The position numbers were made by a program, and so were the translations under genes. A stretch of 13,055 nucleotides of DNA from Helicobacter sp. (GTDB taxonomy: Bacteria > Campylobacterota > Campylobacteria > Campylobacterales > Helicobacteraceae). Positions 1 to 7,052 of this stretch are shown piece after piece. The notes beneath the pieces were generated by a model. It did no database searches. It worked only from the letters and a program-made list of their open reading frames with translations, and was not told the origin of the DNA. Position 1 is the stretch's first letter, and each line of letters opens with the position of its first letter. The stretch lies in the NCBI GenBank assembly GCA_029264655.1, contig JARHZY010000093.1, positions 1-13,055 on the forward strand, written 5' to 3'.

Positions 1-46
1 TGCTTTCTTAAATATAATGTTATGTTTTAGAATATAAAATATTTTA

Positions 47-139
47 TTATGATGTATGCTCTAAGATTGCTTGTATTTCTTCTTTTGTGATTTTTTCTTG
101 TTCTATAAGTGTGGTAGCAATTTGTGTTAGATCAATATC
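47..139 (-). pseudogene. Remnant resembling the C-terminal tail of an FtsH-type protease
   Basis: Read on the minus strand, this is a 30-codon open stretch between an in-frame TAA (140-142) and its own TAA (47-49). The peptide reads like a genuine protein end: D-I-D-L-T-Q-I-A, then T-T-L-I-E-Q-E-K, then I-T-K-E-E-I-Q-A-I-L-E. The pattern I-A-x-x-L-(I/L)-E-x-E-x-(I/L)-x-x-E-E-I recalls the helical end of the FtsH peptidase domain. No start codon or upstream body is present. The only ATG in this frame (152-154) is cut off by the TAA at 140-142. It may be a decayed gene or a chance frame; the FtsH resemblance is from memory and the segment is short. Confidence 0.3.
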
Positions 140-167
140 TTAGAAATAGTGCATTTATAAGATTCTG

Positions 168-176
168 TGGTATAAT
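168..176 (+). promoter_or_regulatory. Extended -10 promoter for nrfHA
   Basis: TGGTATAAT is an exact extended -10 element (TGnTATAAT). It would start transcription near 183, giving a leader of about 26 bases. The ribosome site AAGGA (196-200) lies eight bases before the nrfH ATG. No convincing -35 box is visible, which is usual for epsilonproteobacterial sigma-70 promoters. Confidence 0.6.
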
Positions 177-208
177 ATGAAACCAAAACTATCATAAGGA
201 ATTTCATT

Positions 209-706
209 ATGAATGGCATAAATAAGAAAGCAAGCATGCTTTCAACATCCGTTCTTCTCATATTACTTTGTGTATTGGTTATTACTGGGATTTATACTTT
301 TATTAATGCTAAAGGCACATCATATTTAAGTAATGATTCCACTGCTTGCAATAATTGTCATATTATGAATGATGTATATCATGATTATACAAATAGCGTG
401 CATGCCCGCAAGGTAAAAGGTGAGCCACGTGCAACATGCAGTGATTGCCATTTACCTCATAGTTTTGTGTCAAAATGGATTGCAAAAGCTGAAAGTGGTA
501 TTGGGCATGCTTATTCCTTTACTTTTAAGCTTGATTCTTTGCCGACACATTTAAGTGCAACAGAAAAAAGTAAAAAGATGATACAAGATAATTGCGTGCG
601 ATGCCATATTGATAGTGTTGGCGTTGTTGTTAATCCAACCACAAAGAGTGGGCATACTGATAGTGCATTACAATGTGTTTCATGCCATAAAAATGTAGGT
701 CATTAG
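209..706 (+). CDS. nrfH: NrfH, tetraheme cytochrome c quinol dehydrogenase of nitrite reductase
   Basis: NrfH is the membrane-anchored cytochrome of the NapC/NirT family that oxidises menaquinol and passes electrons to NrfA on the periplasmic face. The 165-residue protein has a short basic N-terminus, one membrane helix (about residues 12-33) and a periplasmic domain with four CxxCH heme sites at 47-51, 77-81, 129-133 and 156-160. The first is CNNCHIM. A CxxCHxM arrangement at heme 1 is characteristic of NrfH, where the methionine (here M53) is a heme ligand. Length and heme count fit the family. The start is fixed by AAGGA eight bases upstream. It is followed after 26 bases by nrfA, so the two form an operon. 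Confidence 0.95.
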   Translation: MNGINKKASMLSTSVLLILLCVLVITGIYTFINAKGTSYLSNDSTACNNCHIMNDVYHDYTNSVHARKVKGEPRATCSDCHLPHSFVSKWIAKAESGIGHAYSFTFKLDSLPTHLSATEKSKKMIQDNCVRCHIDSVGVVVNPTTKSGHTDSALQCVSCHKNVGH

Positions 707-732
707 TTTTATTTTAGTAAAGGGAGAATGTA

Positions 733-2589
733 ATGAAAAAAAAGTTTGTTTCTATTGGTATTGGTGTTGTTGTTCTTATGCTTATTGGGCTTATATGGCT
801 TAATTTAGATATTAATGAAAAGCAAGTGCAAGCAAATGCTGTAGTTTTATCAAAGCAGGTTGTTGAGCTTAGTGATGATAATCCCACTTTTGTGCATTGG
901 GGTAAGAATTACCCGCAATATCTAGATATGTATCTAACTGTTGAAAAAGAAGCACCAAAGGCTACAGAATTTGGTGGTAATTTTGCATATAGCAAACTCA
1001 TTCGCTACCCACAGCTTACAGCCTTATGGGCTGGCTATCCTTTTAGCCTTGATGCCAATGAGGAACGCGGGCATTTTTGGATTCAAGTAGATCAAATGGA
1101 TACGGCAAGAAACAATAAAGATTTTTTGAATGCACATGGTTTTCCTAAATTTGGCGGACAACCTGCAGCATGTATGAATTGTCATAGTGGTTGGTCTCCC
1201 TATCTTTATAGGGTTGTATCTAAAGGGGATTGGGTTGCATTTAACTCTGCTAAGTATTGGACAATGATTAAGATGATACCAGCGGTTGGTGGTATTCAAG
1301 AGGGGAGTAACGCACATAGTGGTGTGCATGGTGGCAAACGCATGGGTGTAACATGTGCTGATTGCCATAATCCTGAAGATATGAGTTTGCGGCTTACAAG
1401 ACAAGCGGCTATCAATGCACTTGTTGCACGAGGATATAAAGCAGATCCCATAAAAGGTATTGAAGCAACAACAGAAGAAATGCGGACACTTGTTTGTTCT
1501 CAATGCCATGTTGAGTATTATTTTAAACCAACAGGCACTAAAGTAAAAACTTTTGGTGAAAGTATTGCTACAGATTCTACAAAAAAATGGTGGGATGGCA
1601 CACAAAAAACTTATGATGAATATGATAGTTGGAGAGATGGTAATAGTGCAACTGAAATAGAAACAGATGGTATTGAGCTTACTTTCCCATGGAGAGGATG
1701 GGATAGAGATAAACCTTTTAGAATTGAAATGTTTGATGATTATTATGAGGCGGTGAGAGAGAATTTTCCAGCGGATTGGATTCATAAAGATACAAAAGCA
1801 CCAATGTTGAAAATCCAGCACCCAGAATCTGAACTTTATAGTGGTGGCGTTCATGCAGCAAATGGTGTGAGTTGTGTAGATTGCCATATGCCTTATGTGC
1901 GTAAAGGTGCAGTCAAAGTAACACAACATAATGTAACTTCACCTTTGCAAGATATTAATGCATCTTGTAAAGCATGCCATACAAGGCAAACAGAAGAGTT
2001 TTTAAAAAATCAAGTATTAGATATTCAAAAAAGTGTTGCATTTGATTTAAGAACAGCAGAATACGCAATTGTAAGTCTTATACAAGATACAAAGAAAATG
2101 CGTGAGTTATTGGGCAATATGCCACAATACCAAACTAATGGCAAGGCTGATGAAGCAAAAATATCAAAAGTATTGCATAATGTGCTTGAATTACACAGAA
2201 AAAGCTCTATGCGTGCAGATTTTGTAGGTGCTGAAAATTCTACAGGATTCCATAATCCACGCGAAGCAAGCCGTATGTTATTGCAAGCAGTTGATATGGC
2301 AAGAAATGCACAGGCAGAACTATTAAAAATTGCACTTGATAATGGAATCAAAGATTTTAAGATTTCAAATTTAGGTTTTGAAGATATACAAAAACTCAAT
2401 CCGGGTGAGATTCAATATAAAGTTGATATGAATGGGCATAAAAAAGGTGATAGATATTACCATCAAGGCATTAATAATGCACCACCAAAAGAAATGCTAG
2501 AGCTTGATAGCAACATAAAGCCCTACAATTATATGGAAATAGATTCTTTAAAACCTATGGGTGCTAAAACAATACAAGTCAGCCATTAA
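733..2589 (+). CDS. nrfA: NrfA, pentaheme ammonia-forming cytochrome c nitrite reductase
   Basis: NrfA reduces nitrite to ammonium with six electrons supplied by NrfH, for anaerobic respiration and nitrosative-stress defence. The 618-residue protein has an N-terminal hydrophobic segment (about 6-24) acting as export signal or anchor; A-N-A at 35-37 could be a cleavage site but lies far from the hydrophobic core. Heme motifs are at 147-151 (CMNCH), 208-212, 255-259, 381-385 and 412-416. The CSQCHVEYYF stretch (255-264) and K360-I-Q362-H363-P match the calcium-site and catalytic Tyr/His segments of E. coli NrfA. Unusually, the first motif ends in His, whereas most NrfA have Lys there (CxxCK). 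The protein is also well above the usual length of about 480-510, with much of the excess between heme 3 and the KxQHP motif. A strong AAAGGGAGA ribosome site precedes the ATG. No dedicated CxxCK heme lyase gene is seen nearby, consistent with the His motif. Confidence 0.96.
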   Translation: MKKKFVSIGIGVVVLMLIGLIWLNLDINEKQVQANAVVLSKQVVELSDDNPTFVHWGKNYPQYLDMYLTVEKEAPKATEFGGNFAYSKLIRYPQLTALWAGYPFSLDANEERGHFWIQVDQMDTARNNKDFLNAHGFPKFGGQPAACMNCHSGWSPYLYRVVSKGDWVAFNSAKYWTMIKMIPAVGGIQEGSNAHSGVHGGKRMGVTCADCHNPEDMSLRLTRQAAINALVARGYKADPIKGIEATTEEMRTLVCSQCHVEYYFKPTGTKVKTFGESIATDSTKKWWDGTQKTYDEYDSWRDGNSATEIETDGIELTFPWRGWDRDKPFRIEMFDDYYEAVRENFPADWIHKDTKAPMLKIQHPESELYSGGVHAANGVSCVDCHMPYVRKGAVKVTQHNVTSPLQDINASCKACHTRQTEEFLKNQVLDIQKSVAFDLRTAEYAIVSLIQDTKKMRELLGNMPQYQTNGKADEAKISKVLHNVLELHRKSSMRADFVGAENSTGFHNPREASRMLLQAVDMARNAQAELLKIALDNGIKDFKISNLGFEDIQKLNPGEIQYKVDMNGHKKGDRYYHQGINNAPPKEMLELDSNIKPYNYMEIDSLKPMGAKTIQVSH

Positions 2590-2603
2590 TAAAGGGATAG
2601 TGA

Positions 2604-2634
2604 TTTACATAAAAAGTTCAACTTTTTATGTAAA
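2604..2634. terminator. Perfect 14-bp hairpin after nrfA
   Basis: The arms 2604-2617 and 2621-2634 are exact reverse complements around a 3-base loop (TCA). The hairpin begins 14 bases after the nrfA stop codon. The stem is AT-rich, its ends are A/T runs, and no long T tract follows, so it could act in either direction. It most likely ends the nrfHA transcript. Confidence 0.6.
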
Positions 2635-3290
2635 ATTTCTAATTGCAAATAGCTTCAATATATCTTGCAGGATAGTCAATAGCTAATTTATGTTATAGCA
2701 TTGTGAAAATATTTTATTATTAAAATGCCTAAATAGTAACATATAGCAAATTCACTTTGATTTGGCATTAATATGTTCTGTGTTAATATTATCTAAGCAT
2801 ATTAGCATTACTATTAGAAATGCTATTTTTTTGAAAAATTATATTATATTCATTCTTTTTATCAAATTTTTATTGGAGATTAAAACAATGCAGTAAAAAA
2901 TGAAAATGAAGTGAATGCTATGGCATATTTTAAAATTTTGTAATATTATAACCCCATTGTTTAATCTTTTATTAAAAAGCATAAATCTAAACATTCAAAT
3001 GTAAATACTATTTTTTATTTTTATTATTTGGGAATTGTATCTACTTGCAATCCCTACAATATGGTATTTTTAAAGCTTTATGCTATCGATAGAGTTTCTT
3101 TATTTTTTAATGGTTTATCTTGATAGTGAATTTTTCACAAGATATTTTATTTATTGCTATAATCCAAAGCTTTTATATTAAGTATAGTTCTGCTAATTGT
3201 AGCATTCAATATTGTGTTGCCTAAAAAACAATATTTTTTAGATGAGTTTATATTAAAAGTTAAAAAATAAAAAATATGATAACATTTGCT

Positions 3291-3310
3291 AAATATCTAC
3301 TTTTTCATTG
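3291..3310 (+). repeat. Direct repeat, copy 1 (20 bases)
   Basis: This 20-base sequence, beginning AAATATCTAC, is repeated exactly at 3485-3504 in the same orientation, with 174 bases between the copies. It is not a simple low-complexity run. No inverted ends or transposase are visible. Confidence 0.7.
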
Positions 3311-3484
3311 AAATGCATTATAGAATCTATTTTATCTATGCGTATATACCTTAGGTGTAAGATTATTGAATTATAGAAGAGAAAAGCAATATTCACTTAT
3401 CTAGAATAGGGTTTTTTATTTTAGAAGCAATAAGTTATTATGTAATTTTTGATATTTAGTTTTATTCATATATTAAAGTTTGTA

Positions 3485-3504
3485 AAATATCTACTTTTTC
3501 ATTG
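3485..3504 (+). repeat. Direct repeat, copy 2 (20 bases)
   Basis: Exact copy of 3291-3310. It ends 15 bases before the 3' end of the interrupted SMR gene on the minus strand. The pair could reflect a small duplication, or the edges of an element that has lost its contents. Confidence 0.7.
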
Positions 3505-3519
3505 TAGAGAAATAATAGT

Positions 3520-3843
3520 TTATGTTTTAGATATAAGTTTTAACCCAACAACACCTATAAGCACAAACGCAATAAAAACAATCTTTAAAAAGCTTATTTC
3601 TTCTTTATAAATAATAAAGCCCATAAACGTAATAAGTAAAACACCTGCACCAGCCCATATAGCATAAGCAATGCTTAAATCAATACCTTTTAAAGCATTC
3701 CAAAAACATACAAAAGAAATTACAAAAGCAATTGCAAATAAAGCACTAAAGAAATGATTATTTGTTGTTGAAGCTTGCTTTAAAGCAGTTGTCCCCAATG
3801 TTTCAAATAATATTGCTACAAATAGAAAAATCTAAAATTTCAT
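3520..3843 (-). pseudogene. SMR-family (EmrE-like) drug/cation exporter, amber stop at codon 4
   Basis: SMR proteins are small four-helix inner-membrane proton antiporters that expel cationic drugs. From an ATG at 3843-3841 the frame reads M-K-F-stop (TAG, 3834-3832), then I-F-L-F-V-A-I-L-F-E-T-L-G-T-T and on to S-K-T at the stop, 107 codons in all. Without gaps this lines up with EmrE: E14 (the proton/substrate glutamate), Y60 and W63 (in Y-A-I-W) fall at the same numbers. The amber codon stands where EmrE has Tyr4, so a single substitution explains it. The longest frame with an allowed start begins at TTG (3798), lacks helix 1 and E14, and has no ribosome site, so it should not give a working pump. 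A weak GTAGG ribosome site precedes the original ATG. A sequencing error or stop readthrough are the alternatives. Confidence 0.85.
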
Positions 3844-4174
3844 ATTAATACCTACTAGTAAATAATATAATTATATAAAAATATTATTGAGATTATATAT
3901 AATTAAAAATTTCAATAAGAAAAATTTTTAGACTACATGGTTTAATATTAAAACTATTTTATAGAATCTTTTATTATACTTTTTATACTAAATAGCATTA
4001 TTGCTTTATCATTGCAAGAAAGCATATTATCTATATTGACTCTAAAGTTGTTATAGATTCTTTTGGTATTATACAAATATGATAAAATAGTATAAAATTA
4101 TATTGGAGTGTATCTCAATAATTATCTTTATGATTTAGAGATTCTATATTTTGTAGGATATGGTATGAGGTGAA
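3844..4174. other. AT-rich intergenic region upstream of the GspF/CtsF-type gene
   Basis: The region lies between two divergent genes. It should hold the promoter of the plus-strand gene at 4175 (a TATAAA-like box lies near 4091), but several AT-rich candidates compete. GAGG just before 4175 is the ribosome site. On the minus strand two frames (4031-4114 and 3954-about 4030) join into a coding-like string if a frameshift is assumed. This is weak evidence for a decayed gene. Confidence 0.4.
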
Positions 4175-5347
4175 ATGAGACTTTTTAAATGTAATTATCA
4201 ACGTATGCATACGCATGGTGTGCGTTATATTTTTGCACAGAATATACAAGATGCTAGGCATAAAATGGCACAGAAAGCATTATTTGTTACCAATATACAT
4301 GAAGTGCGTTTTTTTATGCAATATGGAGGGAAAGCACAAGAGCTAGAAAGTATTTTTTGGCAACTTGGATTTGGGTATGCATCAGGACTGCATCTTATTG
4401 TGGTTATGCAATCTATAAAAGAAGGATTGTATTTTAAAGATAATATTGCTTTATTGGAATCTATGATTTATGCCTTACAACAAGGCAATACACTCTCAAG
4501 TGCTTTAGAAAAACATGTGCATTTATGTGGCAATTTGGTATTAGCACTTTTTGCAATTGGCGAAAAAAGTGGCTTTTTGCAGGAGACATGTGAGCTATGT
4601 GCAAAAGAGATTGCACAAAAAAATGAATATATGCAATCATTGCGTAAAGCCATGATATATCCCTGCATACTTGCCTTAACTTTCCTATGTGTATTCTTGA
4701 TACTTGCATTCTTCGTGATTCCAGAGTTTGCACAAATTTATAAAGATTTAGGTGCAAATCTCCCATTAAGCACAGACATTATCCTCACATTATGTATATT
4801 TTTGCAGGTTCATATTTTTGAGATTTTTGCGTGCATTGGAGTTTTTAGTCTTTTATGTTATATCTTATTGCGACAAAAGGTATTAAAAGATAGAATCTTG
4901 TTGCATTTGCCTTTTTTTAATAATGTAATGATTGATTATCAGTTGTATATATATTTTTTAGGTTTGCATTATTTTTTAAAAAGTAAAATTTCTTTTATTG
5001 CAAGTATTGAGCAATGCAATGCTTTACTGCATAATAGTATTTTACGACAAAAATTTATGCCATTAAATAATATGTTGCAAAATGGCATACCTCTTAGCCA
5101 AGCCTTTAAATTACTTGATTTGCAAATTGCCAATATTGCACTTTTACAAAGTGGGGAGCAAAGTGGCATGCTTGATAAGACATTAGAGCTTAATGCTATA
5201 TTTTATAAGCAACGTTTTATACAATCTTTGCAAACATTACAAATACTCATGCAACCTTTTGCAACTATGGTTATTGGTGTGCTTATTGCATGGCTTGCAT
5301 ATAGTATTGTAGCTCCAATGTGGCAACTTTTAGAGATTGCCATTTAA
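4175..5347 (+). CDS. Type II secretion/competence inner-membrane protein, GspF/PilC/CtsF family
   Basis: Proteins of this family form the inner-membrane platform of type II secretion, type IV pilus and DNA-uptake machines, and work with a GspE/PilB/CtsE ATPase. The 390-residue product has the usual length. It has an N-terminal cap (1-45), a first T2SF domain (about 55-180, with G129-E-K-S-G), membrane spans near 163-183 and 203-232, a second T2SF domain (about 258-380, with G327-E-Q-S-G) and a last span near 362-382. The paired G-E-x-S-G motifs are the mark of the duplicated domain. No ATPase, pseudopilin or secretin gene is adjacent, so the gene stands alone, as scattered competence genes do in Campylobacter (ctsF and others). 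GAGG supports the ATG. Whether it is CtsF itself cannot be settled here. Confidence 0.88.
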   Translation: MRLFKCNYQRMHTHGVRYIFAQNIQDARHKMAQKALFVTNIHEVRFFMQYGGKAQELESIFWQLGFGYASGLHLIVVMQSIKEGLYFKDNIALLESMIYALQQGNTLSSALEKHVHLCGNLVLALFAIGEKSGFLQETCELCAKEIAQKNEYMQSLRKAMIYPCILALTFLCVFLILAFFVIPEFAQIYKDLGANLPLSTDIILTLCIFLQVHIFEIFACIGVFSLLCYILLRQKVLKDRILLHLPFFNNVMIDYQLYIYFLGLHYFLKSKISFIASIEQCNALLHNSILRQKFMPLNNMLQNGIPLSQAFKLLDLQIANIALLQSGEQSGMLDKTLELNAIFYKQRFIQSLQTLQILMQPFATMVIGVLIAWLAYSIVAPMWQLLEIAI

Positions 5348-5358
5348 ATAGCTAGATT

Positions 5359-6654
5359 CTAATGTAGGCGATTTTCAATGCGACCTATAAGGATATTATC
5401 TTGCATTTGTGTAATATGCACATTGTAATATCCTGTGCCTGTATAATCACCATCGTTAATAAGAATTTCCCCATCAATGTCTTTTGCCCATCGTATATCT
5501 CTTGCGCTATAAAAATGCGGACTTATTGCACTTTCTCCTTCAACAATGCATGGGATATGTGTATCTAGCATTGTTGCAAAATGTTGTTTATCAATCTTTG
5601 CTAGAATCTTTTTAACTTTATTAATACGTTGTGTGCGTATTTTTCTTGGAATTTCTGTGAGCATACCTGCTTTTGTGCCTTCTTCTTTAGAATATTCAAA
5701 TACATTTAATCTATCAAAACGAAAAGATTCTAAAAATGCACATAATGCATCAAAATCGCTTGTAGATTCTGTGGGATAGCCAACAATAATGCTACTACGC
5801 ACAAAACTATTTGGTATTTTACGCATATGTTCAAGTAGCTTTATCATATCTTTTTCGCTACGTTGCATATGTGCTAACACAGCTTTGGCACTATGTTGGA
5901 TTGGCATATCATAGTAGTTTTGAAAAATATGTGAATTTGCAATACCATCTAAAAGCTCTATATCTGTTGAACTTGGATAAAGATAAAGTATGCGCGCACT
6001 TTTAATAGCACCTTGTGCTTCTATGGCGTTAATGAGCTTTAAAAGCCCATCTTTTATGCCCTTATCGCGTAAAAATGAACTTGTATCTTGTGCAATAAAA
6101 CTTATGTCTTGATAGCCCTGTTTTGCAAGCGATTCAATTTCATGTAAGATAGAATCAATGCTGCGGCTTTGTAGTTTTCCTTTAAAACTAGGAATAGCAC
6201 AAAATGAACATTGTTGGTTGCATCCCTCACTAATCTTTACATATGCGTGGATTTGCGAGCCCGTTACAACACGTTGTTCGTTTTGTTGCAAATAAACATT
6301 ATCGCGAATAACACCTGTTTTATTAGCAATCATAGAATCAATATGATGGTAATCACTAACACCTGTGAGAATATCAATTTCTGGTATCATTTCCTTAATC
6401 TCTTTTGCATAACGTGCGACAAGGCAACCACTTGCTACCAATAAAGCACCCTTTTTCCGTCTTTCTAATGCTTCAAAAATATGCCCTAAACTTTCTTTTT
6501 TAGCTGCTTCAATAAAACCGCAAGTATTAATGATAATAACATCTGCTGCTGATAAATCCTGTGTTATTATATAATCTTGTAGTCGCCCAAGCATAACTTC
6601 AGAATCTACAAGATTCTTAGAGCATCCAAGTGATACTATATGTAGTTTTTTCAT
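5359..6654 (-). CDS. rimO: RimO, ribosomal protein S12 methylthiotransferase
   Basis: RimO is a radical SAM enzyme that methylthiolates a conserved aspartate of ribosomal protein S12 (Asp89 in E. coli) using two [4Fe-4S] clusters. The 431-residue protein has the UPF0004 domain with cluster cysteines C11, C45 and C77, then the radical SAM motif C145-x3-C149-x2-C152 followed by A-I-P, and a C-terminal TRAM-like region. The opening S-L-G-C-S-K-N-L-V-D-S-E is typical of RimO rather than MiaB. AAAGGAT precedes the ATG by about eight bases. Its 3' end faces the secretion gene across 11 bases with no visible hairpin, so the two transcripts probably overlap. Confidence 0.95.
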   Translation of the reverse strand: MKKLHIVSLGCSKNLVDSEVMLGRLQDYIITQDLSAADVIIINTCGFIEAAKKESLGHIFEALERRKKGALLVASGCLVARYAKEIKEMIPEIDILTGVSDYHHIDSMIANKTGVIRDNVYLQQNEQRVVTGSQIHAYVKISEGCNQQCSFCAIPSFKGKLQSRSIDSILHEIESLAKQGYQDISFIAQDTSSFLRDKGIKDGLLKLINAIEAQGAIKSARILYLYPSSTDIELLDGIANSHIFQNYYDMPIQHSAKAVLAHMQRSEKDMIKLLEHMRKIPNSFVRSSIIVGYPTESTSDFDALCAFLESFRFDRLNVFEYSKEEGTKAGMLTEIPRKIRTQRINKVKKILAKIDKQHFATMLDTHIPCIVEGESAISPHFYSARDIRWAKDIDGEILINDGDYTGTGYYNVHITQMQDNILIGRIENRLH

Positions 6655-6684
6655 ATTTACATTATCCTTTTACTTTTTCTAAAT

Positions 6685-6690
6685 ATTATA
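6685..6690 (-). promoter_or_regulatory. -10 box of rimO
   Basis: TATAAT on the minus strand lies about 30 bases before the rimO start. A start site near 6678 would give a leader of roughly 24 bases that contains the AAAGGAT ribosome site. Confidence 0.5.
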
Positions 6691-6878
6691 GGTAATACAC
6701 AAACTTTATATATGAATATAAAAGAAACTTTATACTAGATTTTAGGAGATATGGCAAATGGATTTCTGTGTTTTTATGAATACTATAAATATTTTTTTAT
6801 GCATTGATTTTGCCAATATCCACTATAAATTAAACTAAATTTCAGATTGTTTATATAACTTTTTAAGCTTTGGGATTC

Positions 6879-6884
6879 TATAAT
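6879..6884 (+). promoter_or_regulatory. -10 box for the micro-ORF and queH
   Basis: TATAAT on the plus strand is preceded by a T-rich stretch. It predicts a start near 6891, about 45 bases before the 31-codon ORF. The rest of 6655-6935 shows nothing but AT-rich leader sequence and an 18-codon frame I do not accept. Confidence 0.5.
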
Positions 6885-6935
6885 TCGTGTTTCTAATTTT
6901 TAAATATCAAACTTATTGAATATAAAGAAGGTTAT

Positions 6936-7031
6936 ATGGAAACTTTAGATATTGCATTAATTGTATTTTTGTTATTTGTTGTTATTGTTGGTTTAGGTAG
7001 CTATATTTTTTTTGTTTATAAAAATAAGTAA
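6936..7031 (+). CDS. Small single-span membrane protein, 31 residues, unknown function
   Basis: The ORF runs from ATG to TAA with AGAAGG about five bases upstream. The peptide starts M-E-T-L-D, continues as one strongly hydrophobic stretch (about residues 5-28, rich in V, I, L and F), and ends Y-K-N-K. Charge places the C-terminus in the cytoplasm, as in many bacterial small membrane proteins. It lies 21 bases before queH, which has its own AAGGAG, so the two are likely co-transcribed. I do not recognise the family. Other possibilities are a leader ORF without a protein role, or a small subunit of an unlinked membrane complex. It is shorter than most gene callers accept. Confidence 0.55.
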   Translation: METLDIALIVFLLFVVIVGLGSYIFFVYKNK

Positions 7032-7052
7032 AAGATATATAAGGAGTAAGAT

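Larger units (their letters stand above)
2635..3519. other. Long AT-rich stretch without an intact gene
   Basis: About 885 bases hold no ORF with a convincing start, ribosome site and length. Several scraps look coding-like. On the minus strand 2639-2692 gives H-K-L-A-I-D-Y-P-A-R-Y-I-E-A-I-C-N then stop, directly before the hairpin at 2604-2634. On the plus strand a GGAG (2875-2878) precedes ATG (2888), which is closed at once by TAA, while the next frame runs on for 17 codons. There is also a 20-base direct repeat (3291 and 3485) and weak hairpins near 3116-3144 and 3208-3235. The picture fits decayed genes, but AT-rich noise is possible and no identity can be given. Confidence 0.5.

Noticed and set aside
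1024..1929. 301-residue minus-strand ORF inside nrfA
   Set aside because: It lies wholly antisense to the well-supported nrfA frame. Its Cys/His/Ile/Thr-rich composition is a by-product of the coding strand, and it has no start signals.
3208..3239. 8-bp inverted repeat followed by a T run as a terminator
   Set aside because: The stem is short and AT-only apart from one pair, the loop is 12 bases, and no plus-strand gene lies just upstream.
3520..3798. SMR gene as an intact 92-residue protein from a TTG start
   Set aside because: That start drops helix 1 and the essential Glu14 and has no ribosome site. The upstream frame continues the family alignment through an amber codon, so an interrupted 107-codon gene explains it better.
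6751..6807. 18-codon ORF after AGGAG upstream of the micro-ORF
   Set aside because: The ribosome site is only two bases from the ATG, and the Phe/Tyr-rich peptide looks random.
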